From Lachnospiraceae bacterium (GTDB lineage: Bacteria; Bacillota; Clostridia; Lachnospirales; Lachnospiraceae), in assembly GCA_022510525.1 (NCBI GenBank), contig JAFLTH010000026.1, positions 1 to 36,380 on the forward strand: a stretch of DNA of 36,380 nucleotides, read 5' to 3'. The position numbers and the translations under genes were made by a program. Positions 16,984 through 25,564 of this stretch are shown one piece after another; within the stretch, counting starts at the first letter, position 1; each line of letters starts with the position of its first letter. The notes under the pieces were generated by a model that was not told the DNA's origin, searched no databases, and saw only the letters and a list, made by a program, of their open reading frames with translations.

Positions 16984-17000
16984 TTTACTTAATCGTTTTC
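16984..17000. promoter_or_regulatory. LacI operator candidate O2
   Basis: An exact copy of the 17-bp site at 16790-16806, 194 bases away, which fits DNA looping. It lies between the predicted start of transcription and the phosphorylase ATG. Confidence 0.6.
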
Positions 17001-17061
17001 TGAATTGATAATATCAGCAAGTAATAATCTCGCATTTTGCAAGAAAGGCAGGGTCATTTAT

Positions 17062-19497
17062 ATGAAATTCGGACATTTTGACGACAGTAACAAAGAATAC
17101 GTTATAAGCACTCCCAAGACTCCGCTCCCGTGGATAAACTACCTTGGCTGCAATGAATTTTTCAGCCTGATATCCAACACCTGCGGAGGCTACAGCTTTT
17201 ACAAGGACGCCAAACTTCTGCGTCTCACCAGATATCGCTACAATGATGTGCCCGGAGATATGAACGGAAAATATCTTTACATAAAAGATGGAGATACCGT
17301 ATGGAATCCCGGCTGGCAGCCTACCAAAACAGAACTGGACTCATATGAATGCCGCCACGGTATCGGATACAGCCGCTTCACCTCATCCAAGAACGGAGTT
17401 GAGGCATCTGTGTTAAGTTTCGTACCAATGGATGACAATTGCGAGATAAGTCAGCTCAAGCTTACCAACAACTCCTCTTCCGCAAAAGAAATTTCAGTAT
17501 TTTCATATGTGGAATGGTGTCTTTGGAACGCTGATGACGATATGAAGAATTTCCAGCGTAATCTGAGTACCGGTGAAGTTGAAGTCATAGACTCCACAAT
17601 ATATCACAAAACAGAATACAGGGAACGTCGCAATCATTATGCCGTATATTCCGTGAATGCTCCGATTGACGGCTTTGATACAAGCCGCGACGCTTTTCTG
17701 GGCGCATACCGCGGCGTGGACATGCCGGTTGCGGTGGAAAACGGAAAATGTAGCAATTCAATTGCCAGCGGCTGGTCCCCTATTGCTTCACATCAGCTCA
17801 ATGTTAAACTCGCTCCGGGCGAGACCAAGTCCTTTGTCTTCGTACTGGGCTATGTGGAGAATCCCGAAGAAGATAAATGGGAGTCTCATGGCATTATAAA
17901 CAAAAAACCTGCAACCGCTATGTTAAATAAGTATAAAACCGATGCAGATGTTGATAAAGCATTTGCAGACCTTAATAAATACTGGGACGGTCTGCTTTCC
18001 AAATATACAATTAAATCCTCCAATGACAAAGTTGACAGGATGGTAAATATCTGGAATCAGTATCAGTGTATGGTAACTTTCAATATGTCCCGCTCTGCTT
18101 CATACTATGAATCGGGAATCGGCAGGGGAATGGGCTTCAGAGATTCATGTCAGGATCTCCTTGGCTTCGTACATCTTATCCCTGACCGGGCAAGAGAAAG
18201 GATTATCGATATAGCATCCACACAATTTCAGGACGGAAGCGCATATCATCAGTACCAGCCTCTTACCAAAAAAGGAAATTCCGATATCGGAAGCGGTTTC
18301 AATGACGATCCGCTTTGGCTGATTGCCGGAACCAGCGCCTATGTACGTGAGACCGGTGATACATCCATTCTTAAAGAAATGGTTCCTTTTGATAACGATA
18401 TGTCCGTAGCGGCTCCGCTTATGGAACATCTCAAACGCTCTCTGGATTATATCATCAACCACAAAGGACCTCATAACCTGCCGCTTATCGGGCGCGCAGA
18501 CTGGAACGACTGCCTTAACTTAAACTGCTTTTCCAAACAGCCCGGAGAATCCTTCCAGACCTTTGGTCCAAGCGAGGGACCGGTTGCAGAATCCGTATTC
18601 ATTGCCGGAATGTTTGTTAAATACGGTGAAGAGTATGCACAGCTTGCGGAGCTTATGGGTATGGCTGATGAGGCAGCCCGCGCAAGAAAAGAAGTTGAGC
18701 TTATGACCGAAGCCGTTCTTAAAGACGGCTGGGACGGCGACTGGTTTGTCCGCGCTTATGATGCCAACAGCAATAAAGTCGGCTCCAAAGAATGTGAAGA
18801 AGGACAGATTTATATTGAGCCTCAGGGCTTCTGTGTACTGGCCGGCATAGGTGTAGAAAACGGTCTTGCCAAAAAAGCACTGGATTCCGTAAAGGAAAAA
18901 CTGGATACCAAATACGGTATTATGATATTACAACCGCCATATACGACCTATCACCTGGAACTTGGCGAAATTTCGTCTTATCCGCCCGGATATAAAGAAA
19001 ATGCCGGAATCTTCTGCCATAACAACCCCTGGGTATCCATTGCGGAAACCGTGGTCGGCCGAGGCAATCGTGCATTTGAAATATACCAGAAAACCTGTCC
19101 TGCTTATGTAGAAGAATTCAGTGAGATTCACAGAACCGAGCCCTATGTTTACTCACAGATGATAGCCGGAAAAGACGCTGTATTCCACGGTGAAGCCAAG
19201 AACAGCTGGCTTACCGGTACCGCAGCATGGACCTTTGTGAATATTTCACAGTACATCTTAGGTGTATATCCTACTCATACGGGACTTTCCATCAATCCTT
19301 GTATTCCTGAAGGTTTCGGTAATTTTGAGCTCACCAGGAAATTCCGCGAAGGGCTCTATAACATTAAGGTTGAGAATCCTAATAATGTGGAAAAGGGAAT
19401 TAAGCAGATCACCGTTGACGGTAAGCCGGTGGAGGGCTGCGTAATTCCTTATGAGAAAGGGAAGACGGAGTATAATGTTGTTGTGACTATGGGGTAA
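17062..19497 (+). CDS. cbpA: Cellobiose phosphorylase, glycoside hydrolase family 94
   Basis: An 811-residue cytoplasmic enzyme of GH94, equal in length to Clostridium thermocellum cellobiose phosphorylase. It converts cellobiose and phosphate to glucose-1-phosphate and glucose, saving one ATP. The N-terminus [15 protein letters not shown] and the block [17 protein letters not shown] are typical of the subfamily; the (alpha/alpha)6 barrel holds [14 protein letters not shown] and the general acid Asp483 in [10 protein letters not shown]. Cellodextrin and chitobiose phosphorylases differ in length and N-terminus. I place the start at 17062, after AGGCAGGG, although the frame stays open to 17005. 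It is divergent from the LacI gene and controlled from the shared region. A palindromic repeat follows directly at 19501. Confidence 0.92.
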   Translation: MKFGHFDDSNKEYVISTPKTPLPWINYLGCNEFFSLISNTCGGYSFYKDAKLLRLTRYRYNDVPGDMNGKYLYIKDGDTVWNPGWQPTKTELDSYECRHGIGYSRFTSSKNGVEASVLSFVPMDDNCEISQLKLTNNSSSAKEISVFSYVEWCLWNADDDMKNFQRNLSTGEVEVIDSTIYHKTEYRERRNHYAVYSVNAPIDGFDTSRDAFLGAYRGVDMPVAVENGKCSNSIASGWSPIASHQLNVKLAPGETKSFVFVLGYVENPEEDKWESHGIINKKPATAMLNKYKTDADVDKAFADLNKYWDGLLSKYTIKSSNDKVDRMVNIWNQYQCMVTFNMSRSASYYESGIGRGMGFRDSCQDLLGFVHLIPDRARERIIDIASTQFQDGSAYHQYQPLTKKGNSDIGSGFNDDPLWLIAGTSAYVRETGDTSILKEMVPFDNDMSVAAPLMEHLKRSLDYIINHKGPHNLPLIGRADWNDCLNLNCFSKQPGESFQTFGPSEGPVAESVFIAGMFVKYGEEYAQLAELMGMADEAARARKEVELMTEAVLKDGWDGDWFVRAYDANSNKVGSKECEEGQIYIEPQGFCVLAGIGVENGLAKKALDSVKEKLDTKYGIMILQPPYTTYHLELGEISSYPPGYKENAGIFCHNNPWVSIAETVVGRGNRAFEIYQKTCPAYVEEFSEIHRTEPYVYSQMIAGKDAVFHGEAKNSWLTGTAAWTFVNISQYILGVYPTHTGLSINPCIPEGFGNFELTRKFREGLYNIKVENPNNVEKGIKQITVDGKPVEGCVIPYEKGKTEYNVVVTMG

Positions 19498-19500
19498 TGA

Positions 19501-19625
19501 GAATTGAAATTTGTCTCTTGACTGAGGACGGATGAAGAGGCGCAATGAGCCAGGATGGCGATTTTGCGCCGTTTGCGTCAGCATTTGCCCCCGCTCCGAC
19601 TTCGACGCCTCTCCATCCGGTCCCC
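19501..19625. repeat. Palindromic MITE-like repeat, copy 2
   Basis: The element begins with AATTGAAATTTGT (19502-19514), the inverse of 57-69. Its main arms are 19526-19542 and 19606-19623 (GGACGGATGAAGAGGCG against CGCCTCTCCATCCGGTCC), with one wobble and one bulge. Positions 19587-19625 match copy 1. The right terminal repeat is missing or lost where the ABC permease gene ends at 19634. It fills the space between two converging genes and may terminate transcription. Confidence 0.75.
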
Positions 19626-19633
19626 AGCCAATG

Positions 19634-22048
19634 CTATTCCAGATTTTTCAGTGCTTCGTCCATTGGAATCCTCTTTATTCTTCGGAAATCGAAAAATATG
19701 ACGATAAGATATCCAATCAGGACGAAGGTAAACATTTTAATATATCCGATTGGTTCAATATTGAATGTGAACCATCCGCTGTAGCCAATCATCATCTCTT
19801 TCCATACCTGTTCCATGATACGAGCCCCTATAATAACACTCGTTATGTTAGCAATGACCAGAATTATAGTCGTGGAAAGGATATACAGCCTTGCTATTTC
19901 TCCGTTTTCATAGCCCAGAATTTTGGTCATGGATATTGCATTTTCATTTTTCTCTATAATAATCTTGGTAAGCAGATAAATAAGTACGGCTGATAAGAGA
20001 ATACATAGAATTTGAAAGTACTGCATATAAGCGCCCATGGAATGGTCAAGCTGGTCGCACATCTTGGTAATATCCCGCTTAGTAATAACAGTTGCTATTT
20101 TATTTTCCTCAATATCGGTAATCTCGGAATCGGACATGTATCCACTGAATTCTTCCTCATCCAACTCAAATACCCGGCGGTAATTTTGTATAGGCATAAA
20201 AACCGTAAGGCTTTGGCATTTATCATAAATTCCTGCGATTTTAAACTTATACTGTTTGTTTTCATACCTTTCATCAAGAGAAATAGTATCTCCCTTATTT
20301 AAATCGTACTTATCTTGAAATGATGCTGAAATATAAACTTCATTGTCTTGAAGTTCTTCCAAACCGGGGATATTTATATAACTATTGTTATTTAATATTC
20401 CATATACCGTAATCTCTTCATCCAATGCATCGCCCTTTCTCTGCAGCGAGCGCATACTGAATTTCTCGGCATCACTATTTTTCGTAGAAATCACATTACC
20501 TGCCTCATCTTCATATGACTTTAATATATATTGATACTTTGCAAACATCATATCGGAGGCGTTTTCTTTATAAAATTTAAGGGTATCAGGCATTCCTACC
20601 GCCATTGCAAGCATCACCATTATAAAAATAATACCCACAAAAAGGATTATATAATTCGGAATATTCTGAAGCATTATACGCAGGCGGAATCTGCCAAAAA
20701 ACTTCCAGCCCGGAAGACGTATTGCCTTCTTACGTCGCGTTTTCTTTAAATCACCTCGTAAAAACTGTAACGGCGTATGCTGCATCATTCGAGTAATAAC
20801 AGCAAGATTTACAACAAACATAAGCACTACCGGAATCAATGTCGTTTTATAAAAAGCTTCCGGATTCCATATCGTTTCATAGTTAGGAAGACTATAACTG
20901 TTATAATACATCGATACAACTACATTTTTAAATGCGGAATACCCAAGTATATTCCCAATGATTGCCGCAATAAACGTCACAATTATCGGCATAGAAAGAT
21001 AATGCCTTATCAATTCTACTTTGCTGTAACCTGAAGCGCGAAGAGTTCCTATTGTCTGCGATTCTTTAACGATAGTGTTGCTGATTGTTACAGCAAAGAT
21101 AAATGCAATAATAACTATAAGAATATACAGAAGAACTCCGCCCATCGCTTCATCGGAACCCATATCTTCCGTAGCAAAGTTGATTGCCGCATTGGCATAT
21201 CGTGGAATATATTCTTCAATTTTATTATTATTTAAAACAGTCTGGGTAAACAAAACCTCCAGAAAATCATCTGAAAGGCTCTTTTCTCCCTTTTCATCCT
21301 CAGGTTCATTGACATACTTCCATGCGTATGCATAATGGATGCTCTTATTTATACGATTAAAGCCTTCCTCTGTCACCATCGCCACATCAAACTTAAGGGC
21401 ATCAAAAATTAAATCTGTATTTTTTTCATGAAGTGTAGAATAGTTTACATAAGCTATCAGTCCAACAACTTTATAAGCCTCTCCGCTTATTGTAATGGTA
21501 TTCCCAACCTTGATTCCGGCATTATCTGCATGCATACGATCAATTGCAATCTCACCTTCAGTTACAGGAAGGTTTCCCTCCATGATGCAGGCAAGATTGA
21601 CATCTTCTGTCTTGGCATAGACCCGGACCGTTCCGTCAACTGTACCGTCATTGTTATTATCCTCATCTGCATTTTTATAAAAATTTTCATATAATTTCAC
21701 CGAAACTGCTTCAAAATCCTCTTCTTCTTTTTCCTCAGGCCGAGCTTCCATAAGCATACCTATGTCTGCTTTCTTACCGGACTCAATATCAGATATAAGT
21801 GCCTCGTCTGCTTGATTTTTAAGCTCAAAATGTCCGTCTTCCAGCTTATATTTGTATACACTATCTTCTGCCGCTTTCATCATACTTTCATTAGCAACAT
21901 ACATTCCTGACACAAAGCCGATTGTAAGGATTAGGAAAAGACTCACTACAAGATACTTGCCAAAATCACCGGTAAGTTCTCTGAGTATGCGCTTTATAAG
22001 CGGATTTTTCGTTTTTTTGCCACTCCCCGTCATCTGATCATTGCCCAT
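19634..22048 (-). CDS. FtsX/MacB-type ABC transporter permease
   Basis: An 804-residue membrane protein with the large FtsX-domain architecture of Firmicute exporters. It has an N-terminal helix (about residues 28-50) and a long extracytoplasmic domain (about 55-300). Three helices with the FtsX signature follow (IVIIAFIFAVTISNTIVKES, LRASGYSKVELIRHYL), then a second extracytoplasmic domain after a helix near 475. Three terminal helices end in RIPMDEALKNLE. Such proteins pair with a MacB-like ATPase and act as mechanotransmitters for lipid, peptide or antibiotic handling rather than as simple channels; the substrate is unknown. I place the start at 22048, where GAGGGGG lies seven bases upstream. 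The frame stays open to 22132 and would overlap the ATPase gene. It is the second gene of a two-gene operon. Confidence 0.85.
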   Translation of the reverse strand: MGNDQMTGSGKKTKNPLIKRILRELTGDFGKYLVVSLFLILTIGFVSGMYVANESMMKAAEDSVYKYKLEDGHFELKNQADEALISDIESGKKADIGMLMEARPEEKEEEDFEAVSVKLYENFYKNADEDNNNDGTVDGTVRVYAKTEDVNLACIMEGNLPVTEGEIAIDRMHADNAGIKVGNTITISGEAYKVVGLIAYVNYSTLHEKNTDLIFDALKFDVAMVTEEGFNRINKSIHYAYAWKYVNEPEDEKGEKSLSDDFLEVLFTQTVLNNNKIEEYIPRYANAAINFATEDMGSDEAMGGVLLYILIVIIAFIFAVTISNTIVKESQTIGTLRASGYSKVELIRHYLSMPIIVTFIAAIIGNILGYSAFKNVVVSMYYNSYSLPNYETIWNPEAFYKTTLIPVVLMFVVNLAVITRMMQHTPLQFLRGDLKKTRRKKAIRLPGWKFFGRFRLRIMLQNIPNYIILFVGIIFIMVMLAMAVGMPDTLKFYKENASDMMFAKYQYILKSYEDEAGNVISTKNSDAEKFSMRSLQRKGDALDEEITVYGILNNNSYINIPGLEELQDNEVYISASFQDKYDLNKGDTISLDERYENKQYKFKIAGIYDKCQSLTVFMPIQNYRRVFELDEEEFSGYMSDSEITDIEENKIATVITKRDITKMCDQLDHSMGAYMQYFQILCILLSAVLIYLLTKIIIEKNENAISMTKILGYENGEIARLYILSTTIILVIANITSVIIGARIMEQVWKEMMIGYSGWFTFNIEPIGYIKMFTFVLIGYLIVIFFDFRRIKRIPMDEALKNLE

Positions 22049-22064
22049 ATCTACACCCCCTCTC

Positions 22065-22781
22065 TTACCATTCCAGATTTGCAGCTGAAATCTTATCAGT
22101 ATTAATTTCATTATAGCGAACCCTTCCATCATGCAGCCTGATTATATGATCCGCAATGTTTTTAATTGCTTCATTATGCGTAACCATAATGATAGTGTTG
22201 CCATACCTTACATTGACGTCTTCTATAAGCTTCAATATTTCCTTCGACGTATTATAATCCAGCGCTCCTGTAGGTTCATCACATAGTAATATATCCGGAT
22301 TTTTCACAATCGCACGACCAATGGAAACTCGCTGCTGCTGCCCGCCGGACAGCTGATTGGGAAGTTTATATCTGTGATCATAAAGTCCAAGCGTATTCAG
22401 AAGTTCATCAATATCAAGCGGGTTATCTGACAGATATGCGCCAACCTCAATATTTTCCTTCACATTCAGATTTCCAATCAGATTATACATCTGAAAAACA
22501 TATCCAAGATGGTTCCTGCGGTACTGTGTAAGCTTCTTTTCTCCCAAATCCTTAAGTTTATCACCGTTTATGGATATGTACCCCGAATCGGCACTGTCTA
22601 TACCACCGATTATATTAAGCAGTGTTGACTTGCCGGAACCGGAAGGCCCAAGAAGCACGCAGAATTCCCCTTTTGCGACTGAAAAGTTCATTCCCCGCAG
22701 AACTTCCTGACGGGTATCACCGCTGCCGAATCCTTTTTTTAGCTCTACTATCTCCAAAAATTTTCTTTCTTCCTCTGACAT
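22065..22781 (-). CDS. ABC transporter ATPase, MacB/LolD type
   Basis: A 238-residue cytoplasmic ATPase. Walker A is GPSGSGKST near residue 43, the Q-loop is in [19 protein letters not shown], the signature is [14 protein letters not shown], and Walker B is [12 protein letters not shown] followed by the switch His in MVTHNE. All catalytic residues are present. DEPTGALD and length are typical of the MacB/LolD group that serves FtsX-type permeases. It is encoded 16 bp before its permease. The start has a GGAGGGG site. A strong promoter with two near-identical operators lies just upstream, so the pair is likely inducible. Confidence 0.92.
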   Translation of the reverse strand: MSEEERKFLEIVELKKGFGSGDTRQEVLRGMNFSVAKGEFCVLLGPSGSGKSTLLNIIGGIDSADSGYISINGDKLKDLGEKKLTQYRRNHLGYVFQMYNLIGNLNVKENIEVGAYLSDNPLDIDELLNTLGLYDHRYKLPNQLSGGQQQRVSIGRAIVKNPDILLCDEPTGALDYNTSKEILKLIEDVNVRYGNTIIMVTHNEAIKNIADHIIRLHDGRVRYNEINTDKISAANLEW

Positions 22782-22817
22782 AATATCCCCTCCAAGTATG
22801 ATAATCAGTTAAATCAA

Positions 22818-22837
22818 GTTAGTTTAGGCTAACTCAT
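22818..22837. promoter_or_regulatory. Operator copy 2 for the MacB-like operon
   Basis: GTTAGTTTAGGCTAACTCAT carries the inverted repeat GTTAG-N6-CTAAC. It matches 22863-22882 except for the four central bases. Confidence 0.65.
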
Positions 22838-22862
22838 AACCATGAAATATGCGGTCCTTTTG

Positions 22863-22882
22863 GTTAGTGACCGCTAACTCAT
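22863..22882. promoter_or_regulatory. Operator copy 1 for the MacB-like operon
   Basis: GTTAGTGACCGCTAACTCAT with the same inverted repeat, 45 bases from the other copy, next to the -10 box and over the expected start of transcription. The layout fits TetR- or MarR-type repression, but no such regulator is encoded in the window. Confidence 0.7.
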
Positions 22883-22886
22883 TTTT

Positions 22887-22915
22887 ATCTTAATCCTTTT
22901 TGCTGCTTTTGTCAA
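22887..22915 (-). promoter_or_regulatory. Promoter of the MacB-like operon
   Basis: On the minus strand a perfect TTGACA (plus 22910-22915) and TAAGAT (plus 22887-22892) are 17 bases apart. The -35 box overlaps the end of the fic gene, and both operators lie directly downstream. Confidence 0.7.
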
Positions 22916-24111
22916 TATGTGCATGTTTTGAATTTATATTTTCCTTTTCCCATTCCTTTGACTGGAACAATAATATTTGAATCCAACAATTTCTTGATCA
23001 ATTCTGAGGCAGGGGAAGGCGTGATTCCTACTATTGAAACAATATTTGTTCTTCCAAATATTGTTCCATTCCCGTATACGGCATACAATTTTTCAATATT
23101 TTTGATGGTTTTGTTTGAGAACTGAGCCTGCTCTAATTCCGCACTAAATATATCAATAATATCAATGTCCTGTTTTAAGCTCTGAATATCCTGTTTTTTT
23201 ACTTTAATGTCCTGTTTTGGTTCCTGAATCTCCTGCTCATTTGTACCAATGTCCTGTTTCGATTCGTAAATGCCCTTTTTACCTGATACTTTAAAAATTC
23301 CACTAATATGCATTGTTCTGTTTTGAAGGATGTTATTTTCTTTTAATAATAAATTTCTTAGAAATAACTCTAGAAATTCTGTTGTTGCATGTATGTCATT
23401 CTTCAAATTATTATAATTAGCACGAACAAGTGCATTTCTAAAATACCAGGCATTTTCGGCAAAAATATCATTTGTTATGTCAAACCCCATAGTTTTCAAA
23501 TATTTAATCAAAAATACTGCGGTAGTACGGGTATTTCCTTCCGCAAATATATGAATCTGCCATAATCCGGATATGAAAAGTGCTAAATGGTGTATAATTT
23601 CATCCATTGACAGTCCTTTATAACTAAAATTTTTTTCTTGGGAAAAATCATACTCCAAGGTTTCCTTAAGGTCTGTTGAACTTGCATATATTACCGTTGC
23701 ACCGTCCAATACCCATTCTTTTTTAGTAATATTATAATCCCTCAATTTCCCGGCATGACCATAGATACCATCAAAAAGATTTTTATGGATTGAAATATAC
23801 TCTGCAGGTGAAAATGTAAATGCTTTTTCAGAAAGAACCTTTGCTATCCGTAGCGAAACTTTATCAGCCTCTTCTGTGCGACCTTTTTCATCATCCTTTA
23901 TATTTTCTTCATAGTAACCATTCAAAAGCTGCTCAGCCTGATCCAGAGTAATACGGCCTTCTATATTCTGAATTGCAGTTTCAATTAAATATCCGGAGGT
24001 CGAAAGACCATCTACCGCCTGCAGACCAACTGCTGTATGCCAGATATATCCTCTTTCCTGTATGCCAGGTTCTGCTTGCTTTATATATTCTTTAAAAGGG
24101 TCTCTATCCAT
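22912..24111 (-). CDS. Fic-domain protein with C-terminal winged helix
   Basis: A 399-residue protein. The Fic domain occupies about residues 40-255, with the active-site loop HIFAEGNTRTTA starting at His187. Compared with the canonical HPFx(D/E)GNxRxxR, His, Phe, the acidic residue Glu191, Gly-Asn and the first Arg are kept, but the Pro is Ile and the last Arg is Ala198. Fic enzymes transfer AMP or other groups to proteins; loss of the second Arg may change nucleotide binding. An N-terminal helix NIEGRITLDQAEQLLNGYY resembles the inhibitory segment but lacks a clear [ST]xxxE[GN]. Residues 281-315 hold five KQDI-type heptads, and a winged helix (about 330-395) ends the protein. This Fic-wHTH layout is widespread. 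It starts at a clear GAGG site; no separate antitoxin is visible. Confidence 0.88.
   Translation of the reverse strand: MDRDPFKEYIKQAEPGIQERGYIWHTAVGLQAVDGLSTSGYLIETAIQNIEGRITLDQAEQLLNGYYEENIKDDEKGRTEEADKVSLRIAKVLSEKAFTFSPAEYISIHKNLFDGIYGHAGKLRDYNITKKEWVLDGATVIYASSTDLKETLEYDFSQEKNFSYKGLSMDEIIHHLALFISGLWQIHIFAEGNTRTTAVFLIKYLKTMGFDITNDIFAENAWYFRNALVRANYNNLKNDIHATTEFLELFLRNLLLKENNILQNRTMHISGIFKVSGKKGIYESKQDIGTNEQEIQEPKQDIKVKKQDIQSLKQDIDIIDIFSAELEQAQFSNKTIKNIEKLYAVYGNGTIFGRTNIVSIVGITPSPASELIKKLLDSNIIVPVKGMGKGKYKFKTCTY
23165..23269 (-). repeat. Five 21-bp tandem repeats inside the fic gene
   Basis: Units start at 23165, 23186, 23207, 23228 and 23249, each with ATGTCCTG-like starts on the plus strand. 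They encode heptads KQDI(x)3 in the linker between the Fic domain and the winged helix. Confidence 0.8.
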
Positions 24112-24240
24112 ATTGTATCCTCTTCTACTTTTTATGGAAAATACTTATTTGAAGACACCAATTATTATACTCTGTTTATCCTTAAAAAACAATTGTTACA
24201 TAGAAAAGCCAGATATCTGCATTAATGTATGTGGGATAAA

Positions 24241-24912
24241 TTATTTAATCCCCAGAATTTCCGGCGTAGCCTGTCCGTTCGCTCTAATTTTCTTTTCAAT
24301 ATCCCATTTATTATCTTCAATATATTTTACCTGTCTATAGTTAACTTTCTTAACCGCTTGTATTTTATATGTCCATTCCGGTTCTAAAGGCTCCTTTATG
24401 TCCATATTACGATAAGCCTCCTGTGGCTCCCAATATTTTTTTGCATATATAGTCCTTATCTTAAATTTGTTACTATTTATATTGATCAAATCGCATAATA
24501 CCATATACTTTGGCCCGTGATATCCCCCTCTTCTCTGCCGGTCTATATCTTTATGCGCTGTACTCCATGTCAGGTACCTATTATATTCCCTAATATACCT
24601 ATCACCATATCCGGAATTTTCATCAATATATTCTGGAATTAGTTTCCTTGGAAACAATTCTGCAATAATCCAATTAAATGCCCAACGATCTTTAGCTCCT
24701 CTCTTTTGATATGTATTGAATGATATAATATCTATCCACATCCCGTCAGTATTAACATCACTTGCTATATCCCGCACAATATATACTGCCGCCGATTCAC
24801 CACTACTTACATAGCTGATATAATCAGGATCCTTTCTCCATTCTTCGTTTTTCTTGTTCATTTGCTTACCTAACTCCTTTCTTTGAACATTACTTTTCTC
24901 GTTTTTACTCAT
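24241..24912 (-). CDS. Unrecognised protein, about 223 residues
   Basis: I do not recognise the family. The protein is soluble, rich in Lys, Tyr, Trp and Arg, with no signal peptide and no membrane segment. Visible segments are a charged start (KNEKSNVQRKELGKQMNKKN), a central AVYIVRDIASDVNTDGMWID, FNWIIAELFPRKLIPEYID, and a distinctive YHGPKYMVLCDLININSNKF. The start is placed at 24912, after AGGTAGG; the frame extends to 24957 without a better site. It precedes the fic gene by 129 bp on the same strand. The leader upstream contains a long hairpin (24959-25056). A link to the Fic protein is possible but untested. Confidence 0.6.
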   Translation of the reverse strand: MSKNEKSNVQRKELGKQMNKKNEEWRKDPDYISYVSSGESAAVYIVRDIASDVNTDGMWIDIISFNTYQKRGAKDRWAFNWIIAELFPRKLIPEYIDENSGYGDRYIREYNRYLTWSTAHKDIDRQRRGGYHGPKYMVLCDLININSNKFKIRTIYAKKYWEPQEAYRNMDIKEPLEPEWTYKIQAVKKVNYRQVKYIEDNKWDIEKKIRANGQATPEILGIK

Positions 24913-24958
24913 AACTACATACCTACCTTTCTTATTTATTTTTTTGTAAAAAAGCAAA

Positions 24959-25056
24959 ATGGCACCAAAATCCTAAGATATAGATAAGACTGTACCTTAC
25001 CTATACCACGAATTACGCTTCTATGAGTTTGTAATTCGTTGGAATTTTGGTGCCAT
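24959..25056 (-). repeat. 98-bp inverted-repeat element in the leader of the unrecognised gene
   Basis: Outer arms ATGGCACCAAAATCC (24959-24973) and GGAATTTTGGTGCCAT (25041-25056) pair with one bulge. An inner hairpin pairs CGAATTAC (25009-25016) with GTAATTCG (25031-25038). On the minus strand a T-rich run follows the outer stem, 46 bases before the ATG at 24912. It could be a structured leader or a small inverted-repeat element. The palindrome ACGTGACACGT at 25061-25071 adjoins it. Confidence 0.55.
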
Positions 25057-25310
25057 CTGTACGTGACACGTAAACTTCCCATTATAATTCAGACTGTATC
25101 TAAACTTATGGGACTAAATTGTCAATTTACTGTCGGCACATTGAATATGCCACAATGCTTATATATTAATGATATGACTTTATATTGAATAAGTCAAGTA
25201 TTAAACTAAATTTATCAATAACAGCAGTTATTATTAGTTACTAGTATTTATATTATTAATAGCATATGTTATTAATATTTCTCTCCACATAGCACTTAAT
25301 AGATTGAGAA

Positions 25311-25477
25311 ACACCGAGCTGGGCAGGCGGTGGAAAAGGATTACCTCTGCAAGGCCCTATGCAGGCGCCGGTCCTTAGGCTGCGTATTTCAGCAGCCTTA
25401 GTACCGTTGCGCCGGAGTCGGAGCGAAAGCGTGCCTTTGCAGAGGTAACCTTTTTCACCGCCTGCCCGGCTCGGTGT
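25311..25477. repeat. GC-rich long-hairpin element, possible structured RNA or MITE
   Basis: Arms of 45 bases at 25311-25355 and 25433-25477 pair with about four mismatches or bulges. Inside, 25364-25383 pairs with 25392-25413 around an eight-base loop. The block is far richer in G and C than the flanks. It is followed by a run of 12 C (25478-25489) and a smaller hairpin (25499-25530, GCGGAGC against GCCCCGC). It lies downstream of oppA on the minus strand. The 13-mer CGGAGTCGGAGCG at 25413-25425 resembles sequences in both copies of the palindromic repeat. The surrounding gene-free stretch (24958-25564) otherwise shows only AT-rich DNA. Confidence 0.65.
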
Positions 25478-25564
25478 CCCCCCCCCCCCACAACCTAAAG
25501 CGGAGCCACGCAATCGCGCAGCCCCGCCGTTTGTTAATCATTATAAATATTGCAATTCTATCCC

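Noticed and set aside
23165-23269. CRISPR array
   Set aside because: Units are 21 bases with no unique spacers, and they encode heptads in frame within the fic gene.
25256-25513. An 85-residue open frame on the minus strand in the GC-rich hairpin island
   Set aside because: Its sequence is Gly/Arg/Pro/Cys-rich, lies across the two arms of the hairpin and has no ribosome binding site; the structure explains it better than coding does.
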